Below are positions 1 to 10,561 of a DNA stretch of 49,988 nt, one piece after another (the stretch's first letter is position 1; each line of letters starts with the position of its first letter). Below the pieces are notes generated by a model. It saw only the letters and a program-made list of their open reading frames with translations. It did no database searches and was not told the DNA's origin. A program made the translations under genes and the position numbers. Source of the stretch: JABABV01 sp965222855 (GTDB taxonomy: Bacteria > Bacillota_I > Bacilli_A > Mycoplasmatales > JABABV01); assembly GCA_965222855.1 (NCBI GenBank), contig CBDCUL010000015.1, forward strand, positions 1-49,988, written 5' to 3'.

Positions 1-615
1 ATTACTGAGGCGATTGCAAACGGTGCCCAATGATTACATTTTGATGTAATGGACAGTTTGTTTGTAGATAACTTAGCACTTGGGACTGGATTATTTGAAT
101 CAATTAGAAAAGAATTTCCCAAAATATTTATCGATGTTCATCTAATGGTCGCTAACCCAGACAAATGAACGTTCGAGTTTGCCAAAATGGGTGCTGATTT
201 AGTCACTTTTCATCATGAAGCGTTAAAATATAAGGCAAGTAAAAAACTTATCCATAATCTCAAGGGAACGTTCCCTAAATTACACATTGGAATTGCGATC
301 AAACCAAAAACTAATGTTGAGCAGATTTATGAATTTTTGCCTGATATTGATTTAATCTTAATCTTAAGTGTGGAACCTGGTTGAGGTGGACAATCTTATA
401 TTGAAGGTAGTGAATTAAAAATCATTCAATTAAAGAAATATTTCAAAGATAACTTTGTTGATTGCTTTATTCAAGTTGATGGTGGTATTAATGATAAAAC
501 AGTTAAAACTGTTTTTGATGCTGGTGTTGATGTTGTTGTTTCTGGAAGTTATATTTTCAAAAATAAAAAAGGTATTAAGTCTGCTTGTGAAAGTATTTTA
601 AAATATAATAAATAA
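1..615 (+). CDS. rpe: Ribulose-phosphate 3-epimerase, 5' end cut by the window
   Basis: Interconverts ribulose 5-phosphate and xylulose 5-phosphate in the non-oxidative pentose phosphate pathway, in the cytosol. The visible 204 residues form most of a TIM barrel: WLHFDVMD near the start (first metal/catalytic Asp), DVHLMV, the FHHE region, a VEPGWGGQ loop that uses TGA for Trp, and QVDGGI with the second catalytic Asp. Only about 15-20 N-terminal residues are missing, judged from the usual ~215-220 length. The usual Gly after VMD is Ser here (VMDSLFVDN), a mild deviation. The gene converges on the RNase J gene and ends just before a shared hairpin terminator. Identification is firm. Confidence 0.95.
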
Positions 616-630
616 AAAAAGTTAATAAAA

Positions 631-660
631 AAAAATAGCATAATCATTTATGCTATTTTT
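631..660. terminator. Bidirectional terminator between rpe and rnj
   Basis: A perfect 13-bp inverted repeat (631-643 with 648-660) with a TCAT loop. It has A-runs on the left and T-runs on the right, so it can stop transcription from both converging genes. Confidence 0.85.
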
Positions 661-671
661 TTAATTGATAT

Positions 672-2837
672 TTATTTTTTATTATCAATAATTGGTTGAC
701 TATATTTTGGACTAGATAAAACTTTTGGTTTTGCCATTTTTTTAATAAATGGTTTAACTTGTTTAGCTGCTGGCTGAAGAACAACTATTTTATTTAGTTT
801 AGTTGGTGTATTGTTAACTCTTTTAACGTTAGTTGCTTTTTGAAGCACAGTGACTTTTTTAACAACACTAATTTTTTTAACAACAGCGATTTTTTTAACT
901 GTTGGTTTGATAATAGTTATTTTTTTAACTACTGGTTTAACAATAGTAACTTTTTTAACTACTGGTTTAACAATAGTAACTTTTTTAACTACTGGTTTAA
1001 CAACACTAACTGTTTGAGAAGTTAATTTATTATTATTAACTACTCCTACTAGTGTAGTGTTTTTTACTTTATTACGTGTTGCTCCGCTATTAGCAATATT
1101 TAAAATGACTGGAATTAAAATCGGGTCACGTTTTTTAGTACGATGAATATATGGTAATAAACGTTTTTGAATTGATTGTTTTAAACCGCTAAAAGTAACT
1201 TTTTTGGCTGTTTGGAAATAATCTTTAACAGCTGATAGTGATATTTTTTGAGCAGCAATAATTGTTTGCAATGAATTTTTAACGTAGAATGTTCCACGAC
1301 TAATTATTTTTGGTTTCCCAATAATTGTGTTTTTACGTGAATCAATCGCAATAATAACTGAGATTAAGCCATCTTTACCAAGTTTATTACGATCAGAAAT
1401 TACCCGACGTGTATGACCAGTAATATCATTTCCATCAATATAAATTGGTTCAGCTGGAACTGATTCTGATTGAGTCACATGACCATTTAATAATTCAAGA
1501 CGATCACCGTTATGAATTAAAAAGGTTTTTTCGCGATCGACACCAGTTAAAACAGCAGTATCAATATGTTTTGATAACATACGATATTCACCATGCATTG
1601 GTGCAAAATAATGGGGTTTAATTAAATTAAACATTAATTTTTGATCGCTTTGAGAAGCATGACCAGAAGTATGAACAGTGTTCATTGCGCTATTTTCTAA
1701 AACAACAGCACCTAGTTTAATTAATTTATTAGTTAATGTTTCAACTCGGGCATATGAACCAGGAATTGGTGAAGAAGAAAAGACAATAATATCTTTTTTC
1801 TGAATTGTTACATAAGGATGAATTCCTTGTGCAATACGCGATAGCGCAGCTAACGGTTCCCCTTGTGACCCAGTTGATAAAATTAAAATTTCACTTGGTT
1901 TGTATTTATGTAAATTACGGTTTTCAACGAAAGCGGTAATTGGCGCTTTGATATATTTAATTTTACGAGCAATGTCAATCCCTTTTTTCATTGAACGACC
2001 AAAAATTAAAATTTTACGATTATATTTAATCGCACAATCAACAATTGTCTTCAAACGATAAACGTTTGAAGCAAATGAAGCTAGAATAATTCGACTATCA
2101 AGTGATTTACGAAAAATTTCTTCAATACGAGCAATAACTTCTTTTTCTGAAGGAGTTACTCCTGGAATTAATGAATTAGTTGAATCAGAAATTAATAAGT
2201 CAACTTTTTCTTGTCCAATACGTGCTAATTTTCAAAAGTCAGTTTTTTGGGCAATTGGTGAATAATCAAATTTATAATCTCCAGTTGTAACGATTGTTCC
2301 ATTACTTGTACGATAACGCGATCCATAAGCATCAGGAATTGAATGATTAATACTGAAAAAATCAATTAAAAAGTTTTTTGATTTAATAACTGTATCAGCA
2401 TCGATTAAATTCAGATCACCTTTAAAAGTAACTTTTTTATCACGTAATTTAGCTTTAATTAATTCTTGTGCGAATTTTGGAGCATAAATACATTTTAAGT
2501 CAATTTCTTTTAATAAGTAGGGAATTCCCCCAATATGATCTTCATGTCCATGAGTAATGATTAATCCTTGAATTCGTGATTCGTTTTCTTTTAATCATTG
2601 GTAGTTGGGAATGATGCCTTCGATTCCTGTTCCTCAATCTTCAGGAAATTTAATTCCACAATCGATAATTCAAACTTCTTCATCATGTTCGATGATATAA
2701 GTATTTTTACCAATTTCTTGAATTCCACCTAGTGAAAAAAGCGCTGTCGGGATTTTGTTTTTAAATGTATTAAGCATTTTTTTATTACCATTTGGCATGG
2801 CACTATTAATTTGTTTATTATTTTTTAGTTGTTCCAT
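672..2837 (-). CDS. rnj: Ribonuclease J with a Lys-rich repeat tail
   Basis: Metallo-beta-lactamase/beta-CASP ribonuclease acting in mRNA decay and rRNA maturation. The 721-residue protein has the zinc-binding HGHEDH at about residues 96-101, ISDSTN, the beta-CASP part, then HTSGHA and PMHGEY (further metal ligands), and an RNase J C-terminal region up to about residue 595. Family members are about 555-600 long; here the last ~125 residues are an extra low-complexity tail of KPVVKKVTIV-type repeats, very basic and probably RNA- or ribosome-binding (inference). The ATG was chosen because GAGAGG lies just upstream; an earlier in-frame ATG 11 codons upstream has no such site. It could be either the J1 or the J2 paralogue. 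Confidence 0.92.
871..1012 (-). repeat. 30-bp tandem repeat inside the rnj tail
   Basis: About five copies of a 30-bp unit (clearest at 931-960 and 961-990, which are identical) encode the decapeptide repeat KPVVKKVTIV and variants. The unit is a whole number of codons, so changes in copy number would keep the frame. Confidence 0.9.
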
Positions 2838-3143
2838 AAGCAACCTCTCTATCTTATAATAATTATACAATTTATAACTTAATCTTAATATTATTAATAT
2901 TATTATTAATTAAAATATCTAGATAAATAAGAGCGTAAAAAAATATCATAAATTGATTTAATATGATCAATTATTTTGCTTGATAAGTTGATTGTATTAT
3001 TAATTAAATTATTTTTATAATTATTTATAAAATTATGTTTATTAATTTATTAAGTTTCTAAATTATTTCATTAGAATTTATTTTTACTATTAGTATAATT
3101 ATAACACAAAACTGTTCATACTAAAAAGAAATAAAAAATCATT
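2838..3143. other. AT-rich intergenic region, rnj promoter side
   Basis: No gene is visible in this stretch. A TATAAT-like -10 for rnj (minus strand) lies at 2862-2867 without a convincing -35. The rest is AT-rich with a weak inverted repeat (AATTGAT...ATCAATT near 2950-2975). Confidence 0.5.
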
Positions 3144-3175
3144 AAAAAAACACAAACAATTAAGTTTGTGTTTTT
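3144..3175 (-). terminator. Terminator of the first long lipoprotein gene
   Basis: A 12-bp inverted repeat (AAAAACACAAAC at 3146-3157 with its complement at 3164-3175) followed by a T-run on the minus strand, 40 bases after the lipoprotein stop codon. Confidence 0.8.
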
Positions 3176-3217
3176 GATGAAAATATTAATAAATATAATA
3201 ATTATTTAATTCGAGGT

Positions 3218-4960
3218 TTATGCATTAATGTCAGATATAGTTAAACCATTATTTTTAACTTGGTCTGTAGTTGCCACTTGAGGAGTTGTATCTCGGACAA
3301 TCGCAAATACACCACCAGTTGTTAAAGGTTTTTTTGTAGAATCGGTTTTTAAATAAAATTGTAACCCGAATTGAATGTCATAAGTTTTACCATCAGTTCC
3401 GGCTTTTCCTGCTGAAAAGTTTTGAGTAACTGTTACTCCTAATTTTTTAATAATATTGATGGGGTTGATTCCACCATGGGCAGCAGTATTTAAAAAATTA
3501 AATAAATTTGGTGTTGTAGAATCACTAACACCAAGTTTTAATACTGATTTTATTAAATCATCACTACTAGTGTTATTAATTAATCCTTTCATATCTTTGA
3601 ATCAATCGGCATCAGCATAAATTTTAGGATCTGGTTGAGTTTTAGCGGCTGAGAAATTACTTTGTATTAAATTAGTTGCATCGCCATTTTCTGAAATTAA
3701 AATGTTAAATTGATATTGTTTAATTAGATTATTAGGTGAGACTGAAACTGTATAAAACATTATATGCTTCACATCATCTGGTTTTCTTGTTCCAGTTAAA
3801 GTAAAGCTATGACTAGTTCATCAACTGTTATCACTAGGTTTCCCTCAATTTGGTGGTCAACCAGTACCGTTAGAACTCATTGTATGTAAAATCTGTTTTT
3901 TAGTACCAGTCATTCCTGCACCGTTTGTAACTCAATTGATAACATTGGCTTTAAATTTTGCTCAATTATCAGATTTTGCTTTAACAAATGTTCAAGGATT
4001 AGATTCTCCTGTCGCTGCTTGTTCCCCATAAATCATAACTTTTTTAGTTGTTTTATCAGTCACAAATTTTAATGTTGCTGTTCCGCTATCTGATCCGTGA
4101 GTAGCCGATACGGTGAACTCATCATTACCAATATTTTTTAAAGTACCAAATCTACAACTACCATCTAATCATGAACTATCAAAAGCTTTAGTAGCATAAT
4201 TTTTTCAAGCATCTGTTGTAATTGATTTTGTAGCTGCTGTTTGAAACTCTGTTTTAGTATAATTTAGTGTTCAATTATTAATATTGTATTTTACATTATT
4301 AAATTGAATTACTAAAGTTAATAATGTAGGCGCTACAAAAGTTAATGATGATGTTGGTGTTAATGTAAGTAGAAAGGTAAGTTTTTTATTATTATCATCA
4401 ACTACTATAGCACTGCGGGTGTTATCTATTGTAAAATCTTTGGAGGTGATTTTTGAAAAATCAATATTAATATTATTCAATACTGCACCTTGTTTTTGAA
4501 ATTGATCATAAAGATCACTAGGTGTTATCGCCTTAACTTCAGTTTTAAAGTCTTTTCAAGTTAGTGCTGATATTGGTTGATCACTACATGTTCAATCACC
4601 AATCACATAAGCTGTATCAGTAATATATGTTGCTGTAAATTCAGCAGTTTCGTTTTTTGATGTTGACAATAACGTAATAGTTATCGAAGTGTTTGCTACA
4701 ATTTTGTTATTATCTAGTTTAGATAAATCACCATTAGGTAAACTATCTCAACCAGTTGGTTTAGTTTGTTGCACAATCTTACTTAAAGTTTCGCTATTTG
4801 CCGAATCTAAAAATTCAGTAAATGTTGTTTTATTTCCAGGAGGAGGTTTTGGTGGACTTTTTTTATGACCACAACTGACAACTCCGATAGTTGTAGCTGT
4901 AATCGGTGCTAAAATAGAGGCCCCAATTAAACTAGTTTTTAGAAATTTTTTTAATTTCAT
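3218..4960 (-). CDS. Long surface lipoprotein 1 (580 aa)
   Basis: Predicted membrane-anchored lipoprotein. The N-terminus has Lys residues, a hydrophobic stretch and a lipobox ending VVSC with the lipidated Cys at residue 30, then a Pro-rich linker (KSPPKPPPG). After this comes a module shared with the eight-gene array further on: TFTEF...SETLSKIV...WDSLPNGDL...ITI...AEF...VIGDWTC, and a second related unit opening LTWKDFKTEV. The rest (about residues 170-580) is shared only with the next gene and has repeated W-F patterns. Function is unknown; surface exposure and a role in host contact or antigenicity are inferences. It has its own leader and terminator, so it is probably transcribed alone. 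Confidence 0.85.
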
Positions 4961-4983
4961 TAAATCACTTACCTTTTATTATT
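4961..4983 (-). promoter_or_regulatory. Leader with AAAGGTAAGTGA ribosome site, shared with the next lipoprotein
   Basis: The 23 bases before the start codon are the same as those before the second long lipoprotein gene (6833-6855), including the AAAGG site. A TATAAT -10 candidate lies upstream at 5006-5011. The identity suggests recent duplication or joint control. Confidence 0.5.
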
Positions 4984-5036
4984 TATTGTGTTTCACTATA
5001 ATAAAATTATATATTAAATATAGTTATAATAAAAAT

Positions 5037-5082
5037 CACAAAAAATAATAATTAAAGAACTATTTAATTATTATTTTTTGTG
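5037..5082 (-). terminator. Long hairpin terminator of lipoprotein 2
   Basis: A perfect 20-bp inverted repeat (5037-5056 with 5063-5082) with a six-base loop and T-rich 3' arm on the minus strand. It follows the stop codon of the second long lipoprotein. Confidence 0.85.
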
Positions 5083-5122
5083 TTATTATCAGAATTAATT
5101 ATAGTTATAATTTTTAAATTTC

Positions 5123-6832
5123 TTAAAATTGGGGTGGCATATCTTTAACAATAATTCCATTAGTTTTAATTTGGTCAACACTAGCTATTTGTGGTGTTTT
5201 ACTTCGTGTAATGGCAAATACAACAATACCGGTTAGGAAGTCACCAGGTTTAGTTTTAAGAATAAATTTTGCACCAAATTCAATTTGATAAACTCCGTTA
5301 ACAGTAACTCCTTTCATCAATGAAATTTGAATTCATAATGCTAAATCAGGAAACTCCTGATTATTTAGTCATTTTGCTAAATTAGGTCACTTAGTAGCAT
5401 CGTATCCACCTTTACAAACTGATATTATTAAAGTGTTATTAGTACCAGAAGAAGTAGCGATAATGAGTGGTTTCATATCATTGAATCAATCAGCATCATC
5501 ATAGTTGTGTGGCGGTTGCTGATTGGGATCATCAGTAAAATTAGCTGCTGTTACATCAGCTGAATTATCTTTTTCAGTAACTAAAATATTAAAAGTAAAC
5601 TGTTTCATTTGATCTTGAGGCGAGATAGACATTGTATAAAACATTATATGTTTTGTATCGTCAGGAACTTTTAATTGCGTTGAAGAAAAAGTATGTGATT
5701 TTCATCAAGCATCATCGCTAGTGCTTTGTTTGCCTCAATTAGTTGGATAATTAGCACTATTACTTAATCCACGAATAATTGTTGATATTTTAACATTATT
5801 TTCGATTAATTTTTGAACGTTAGTTTTAAATAATCCTCAATTAGATTTGGGATTAGTTTTAAATGCTCAAGGGTTAGTTTCTTTTGGATTCGTAGTTTTA
5901 GAATTAGATTGTTCCCCATAAATCATAACTTTTTTAGTTGTTGGATCAGTTACAAATTTTAATGTTGCTGTTCCTTCATCGAATCCATGACTAATTTTCA
6001 TTGTAAAAGTATCGTTATCAGAATTTTTTAAATCACCAAAGGTGCAATCTTTTGCTTTTCATAACGGATTTAGAGAAGTTGCGGCATAACTTTTTCATTC
6101 ATCAGTGCCAACTGAAGTTGTAGCAGTTTTAAGAAAATCGGCAAGTGTGTAATTTAAACTTCAACTATTAACACTATATTTTATATAGTTAAATTTAATC
6201 TCTAAACTAAGCGCTACTGGTCTTAGTTGGAATGGCATTTCTGGAGCAGATGTTAGATTTAATTCAAACACAATCAGTTGTTTAGTCTCATCGGGGTATA
6301 GTAATGATTTTTCTAACGTGAAATCTTTTGATGTAATTTTTGAAAAATCAATATTGACATTTGGAAGTGATCCTTTAGCTGTTTGAAGTTGGGCATAAAT
6401 ATCACTAGGTTTCATAGCCATAACTTGTTTTTCAAAAGTGGGTCAAGTTATTATTGGTGTTGGTTGAGAACTACATTCTCAATCACTAAGCGCATAAGCT
6501 GTATCAGTAATATACGTGGCTGTAAATTCAGCAGTTTCTTGTTTTGATTTTGATTTAATTGTAACAACAACAGTTGTTTGCGTATTTTTGTTAGTTATTT
6601 TAGATAAATCATTACTCGGTAGTGCATTTCAACCAGATGGGTTAGTTTGTTTAATAATATTATTTAAACTTTCACTATTTGCAGCTTTTGCAAAATCATC
6701 AAAAGTTGGTTTTGAAGTTGGTGGTGGTGTATTTTTATGACCACAACTAGCAACGGCGATAGTTGTTGCGGTAATTGGTAGTAAAATAGATGTGCCAATT
6801 AAACTAGTTTTTAGAATTTTTTTCAATCGCAT
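5123..6832 (-). CDS. Long surface lipoprotein 2 (569 aa), paralogue of lipoprotein 1
   Basis: Predicted lipoprotein with lipobox VASC (Cys 30) and a Pro-rich linker (NTPPPTSKP). It matches lipoprotein 1 along the whole length: FDDFAKAANSESLNNIIKQ, the ALSDWECSSQP boundary, NIDFSKITSKDFT, TATLKFVTDPTTKKVMIYGEQ, and the tail PQIASVDQIKTNGI. The first ~110 residues are also related to the modules of the eight-gene array. It starts after the same AAAGGTAAGTGATTTA leader as its paralogue. Function is unknown; location outside the membrane is inferred from the lipobox. No frameshift is seen, only TGA-encoded Trp. Confidence 0.85.
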
Positions 6833-6902
6833 TAAATCACTTACCTTTTATTATTATTTTATTATCATCATTCTTATATACTAAAATTATATAATAATAA
6901 AA

Positions 6903-6934
6903 AATAATAATTAAATTGTTATTTAATTATTATT
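6903..6934 (-). terminator. Hairpin terminator overlapping the end of def
   Basis: A perfect 14-bp inverted repeat (6903-6916 with 6921-6934, loop TGTT) that overlaps the last four codons and stop of def, followed by an AT-rich run on the minus strand. Confidence 0.75.
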
Positions 6935-7479
6935 AATTCAGGACTTTCAATTCAAGGTTCTTTTTGATTAATATGATTATAATAAACTTTACCTTTAAGA
7001 TGGTCTAATTCATGTTGTAAAACGATTGCTAAGTAACCACGAGCAACGATTGTAACAACTTTATTTTGTAACAAATCATACCCTTTAACAACAACTTTAT
7101 AATAACGTTTAACAAATCCTTCGTGGTCACGATCAACTGATAAACAACCCTCGCCATATTTAATAGCTGCTAATTGAGTAGTATGGGAAATCAAGACTGG
7201 ATTAACTAAAGCGTATTCATGATCAATTTCGATATTATCATTATTTGGTACTTTAACGAAAAACATATTTAATAAATAGCCCACTTGGATTGCGGCAATT
7301 CCCACAGCAGGGCGTAAATTATATTTTTGGTTTTCATATTCATCTTGTGAAATACGAACATGTTCAATCATCTTATCTAAAACTGCTCGATCATCATTAC
7401 TTAGTGGTAATTTTACTGGTAATGATTTTTTAAATAAAATTTTATTAGTATCTTTAACTAAATCACTTGTTAAAAACAT
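6919..7479 (-). CDS. def: Peptide deformylase
   Basis: Removes the formyl group from the N-terminal Met of nascent proteins; a metal hydrolase. The 186-residue protein has the three family motifs: GIAAIQVG, EGCLSV (metal-ligand Cys) and QHELDHLKG (two metal-ligand His and the catalytic Glu). The last residues are reached only by reading a TGA as Trp (KEPWIESPEL...). The start codon lies one base after the stop of trmL and has no clear ribosome site of its own, so translational coupling to trmL is likely. Confidence 0.96.
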
Positions 7480-7480
7480 T

Positions 7481-8011
7481 TTATTCTTTGACTGATTTAT
7501 TAATATCTAAAAAATCAGCACCTTTCTGAGTTTCGACTAAGCTTAAATTAGGATATCCTAATTGACGCATCACTTCATAAGCAACTGTCATTACACAATT
7601 TGATAGATTTAGTGAACGAGCGGTTTTTATCATCGGAATTCGAAAACAATGACTTAAGTTTTTTTGTAAAAGATCTTTCGGAATACCTAAAGATTCTTTT
7701 CCAAAAATTAAAAAGATATTTTTGCTAACTTTAGTATAATCAAAACTACTATGCGGTACTTTGGCATATCTAGTTGAAAAGAAAAAGTTATTTTCATTAG
7801 GATTTTCTACTAAGAAGGCGGCCCAGTTTTTATAGACTGTATAATTCAGATCTTGCATATAATTAGCACTAGCGCGCTTGACATATTTAGCTTCTAAAGA
7901 AAATCCTAATGGTTCAATTAAATGTAACTTGGCCCCTAAAGCAACACAAGTACGCATAATGTTACCGGTATTTTGCGGAATTTCTGGTTCATATAAGACA
8001 ATATTTAACAC
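7481..8011 (-). CDS. trmL: tRNA (cytidine/uridine(34)-2'-O)-methyltransferase, TrmL type
   Basis: Small SPOUT-class methyltransferase that 2'-O-methylates the wobble base of some tRNAs. The 176-residue protein has the family start IVLYEPEIPQNTGNIMRTC, then LIFGKESLGIP and IPM...RSLNLSNCVM, which build the knotted SAM site. The start is GTG, chosen because AAAAGGAGCG lies at normal distance upstream. It heads a two-gene unit with def. Confidence 0.93.
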   Translation of the reverse strand: MLNIVLYEPEIPQNTGNIMRTCVALGAKLHLIEPLGFSLEAKYVKRASANYMQDLNYTVYKNWAAFLVENPNENNFFFSTRYAKVPHSSFDYTKVSKNIFLIFGKESLGIPKDLLQKNLSHCFRIPMIKTARSLNLSNCVMTVAYEVMRQLGYPNLSLVETQKGADFLDINKSVKE

Positions 8012-8121
8012 TGTTTTTCGCTCCTTTTTAATAATTAATTATAACATATTTTTATTAGTCATAAATTTAAATTAGTTAGTTTCTTTTTAGGATATTGATA
8101 AAATAATACAATCACCACTAT

Positions 8122-8157
8122 AATCAAAAGTACTTTATTAATAAAGTACTTTTGATT
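8122..8157. terminator. Strong hairpin ending the lipoprotein array
   Basis: A 17-bp inverted repeat (8122-8138 with 8141-8157) with a minimal loop, lying just after the last lipoprotein stop on the minus strand. The T-run after the stem is weak, so some readthrough is possible. Confidence 0.65.
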
Positions 8158-8193
8158 TTAATAATAAATATTATATGCTTAATGTGTTACTAA

Positions 8194-9366
8194 TTATTTG
8201 TGAAGTGCTTTTAAAACTACATGTCAGTTTTCATTAAATGCGCTACCAACATTATCATTATCCACATTATTCAAAACAAAATTATTTGTTAATGTTAGTG
8301 AAAAATCACGCAGCGGATCAAGAGATGCTCATAAATGAATCAAGATAGTTGTTGTTAATGTATTGCGGTTCCCAGTGGGTGCTAAAGTGGTATATGTTTT
8401 TCATAAAATTTGTTTTAAAGTGTCATTATCAAGACCATTAATATTTAGATAACCAATTATAGAGTTAGTTTCTGTATGATTAGAACCATTGTTAGATACA
8501 AAATTACCATATCCAAAATGAGTCCAAATAGAGTTTTTATCATTCATATTACCAGAATTAGGAAAGTTACCAATAGCAAGGCTAAATGCTTTTGTATATC
8601 TAGCTTGTGATTGTAATTGTTGATCTTGACTAAAGATTCAATTTTTAATATTGTAATCTAATCCTTGATCGGTAATGACGACTTTGATTGGATCAGAGTC
8701 AAATGTTCCGTTTTTACCTTGAATACTAATAATCGCTGTGATTGTTCTATGAGATGCGTCTATTATAGGTTTACCAGCCATTCCTTTATAAGGATCACTA
8801 CCTCCAGCGCCGCCATAAATATCGAATTCCGCTAGTGCATTATCTTTTCATTTTTGTTGATCAGTGTTACCGATTCAAAAAAAGCTATCTCAAATATTTG
8901 GCATTTTTTTAACTTGTAACAATAACGCTTCAGCGCTAACTGCTTTAGCTGCTGTTTTGAATGTATTTCATTGCTCTGATGGTGGTGGTGGTGGTTGTTT
9001 GAAACATGTTCAATCATCCACACTATAAACATTGTCATCTGGGGCGGTGATTGAAAATGAAGCACTTCCTTGCTTCGATATTGATTTTATTATAATTTCT
9101 AATCTGTGATTAGTAACTTTAAAATCACCATCTTTACTTAAATCACTATTAGGTAAATTTTTTCAATTGCCTGCTGATGGGTAAGCGTTATAGACAATGT
9201 TGCTTAACGTTTCAGCTTCTGCTTTAGCAAGAAATTGATTTCAAGTTGCCTTTGGTGGGGGGGTGCTTTTTTTACCACAAGAAGTGATTGCACTTGTACA
9301 TAAAGACACTCCGCCAATAATTGCAAATGGTGTAATTGCTGCTTTAATAAATTTTATTTTATTCAT
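8194..9366 (-). CDS. Array lipoprotein A (390 aa)
   Basis: Last gene of the tandem lipoprotein array. Signal with lipobox AITSC (Cys 30), linker KKSTPPP, then module 1 (WNQFLAKAEAETLSNIV...WKNLPNSDLS...VDDWTC), a PPPPP spacer, module 2 (QWNTFKTAAKAV...FDIYGGAGGSDPYKGMAGKP...RTITAIISI...DPIKVVIT) and a C-terminal part ending LTNNFVLNNV...NVGSAFNENW. It has a good GGAGG ribosome site. Function is unknown; surface antigen or adhesin is an inference from the lipobox and tandem family. Confidence 0.85.
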
Positions 9367-9405
9367 ATATATTAAAACCTCCATTATGAAATATCTATTA
9401 TTAGA

Positions 9406-10551
9406 CTATGATGGCGTGATAGATCCTGTTCAATTATAATTGAAAGCAGTTCCAACGTTTTTATTTCCATTATCAAAATAAAAATAGCTATTTAGTTTTA
9501 AATTAAACGAATGTGTAGGATCGCTATCTTGTCGAAAACTAATCTGTAATATACTTTCTGAACATTTATTATTTATTGGGTATGGGGGTGTATAATTATA
9601 CAAATTAACTTCTAATAATTTTGAATATCCTTGATTTTCCAAATATTTTATTACGTAATTATTTTCTGTATGTTTAGGACCGCCAACAGAATTAGAAACT
9701 CAATTACCATAAGAAAAATTGATTCATATTTGATTATCACCAGCAATAGCATTCGCCTTATTTAAATCATTAATACAATTATCAAATAATAATTTATATT
9801 TAGCTTTTGATTGTAATTGCTCATCTTGGCTAAAAGCTCACTGTTTAGGATTATAACTTACGCCAGTAAAACTAATGACTGCTTTGATAGGATCAGAATT
9901 GTAAACGCCTTTTTGAGATTTGATTGAAATGATTGCACTAATTGTGTGGTTTCCATCATCAGCAATTGGTGTACCAGCCATTCCTTTATAAGGATCACTA
10001 CCTCCAGCGCCGCCATAAACATCAAATTCAGCTTTGTCTCCCACTGTTCAATTACTTGCTAATCAGTTAAATTTTTTATAATTATCTGCTTTTTTAGCAG
10101 ATTCTAATAAAGTTTTTGCCGATACTGCTAAAGCGGTTTTTCTAAAAATATTTCATTGTCCAGTCGGTGTTGGTTGTGGTGGAACGCTACATTTTCAATC
10201 ACCTACTGTGTAAAGATAATCGGTTGGGGCGGTGATTGAAAATGAAGCAAATTGGTTAAGTGGTTTTGCCATAATCACAACTGTGATTGTTGGTTTTTTG
10301 ATTACGGCTTTTTGATATATACTTAAATCTTCATTTGATAAATTTTTTCAATTAATTGCTGCTGGATTTGCGTGATCAACAATATTCATTAAAGTTTCAG
10401 TTGATGCTTTAGTTGAAAATTGCTCTCAAGTATTTTTGGGTGGTGGAATTTTTTTGTGACCGCAAGAAACTAGACTACTTGTTAATAAAGTAGTTGTGCT
10501 GATAATTGTAAATGATGAAATAATTATTTTTCACAGTTTTATTTTACGCAT
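9406..10551 (-). CDS. Array lipoprotein B (381 aa)
   Basis: Lipobox SLVSC (Cys 30), same module order as its neighbours, with the glycine-rich core AEFDVYGGAGGSDPYKGM. It is the most divergent member in the C-terminal third (SESILQISFRQ in place of NNRLKxxLxIxLW), while keeping NVGTAFNYNW near the end. Its ribosome site AGGAG overlaps the stop codon of gene C upstream, only ten bases away, so the two are probably co-translated. Function is unknown. Confidence 0.83.
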
Positions 10552-10561
10552 CACTAAACTC

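Noticed and set aside
871..1012. Regular 30-bp repeats as a CRISPR array
   Set aside because: The repeats are contiguous with no spacers and encode an in-frame decapeptide repeat.
840..1025. Plus-strand frame rich in Asn and Phe repeats
   Set aside because: It is the antisense of the Lys-rich repeat tail of rnj; no ribosome site.
8832..9065. Minus-strand frame with a His run, possible small protein
   Set aside because: Out-of-frame shadow of lipoprotein A; the His run is the other frame of its poly-Pro linker.
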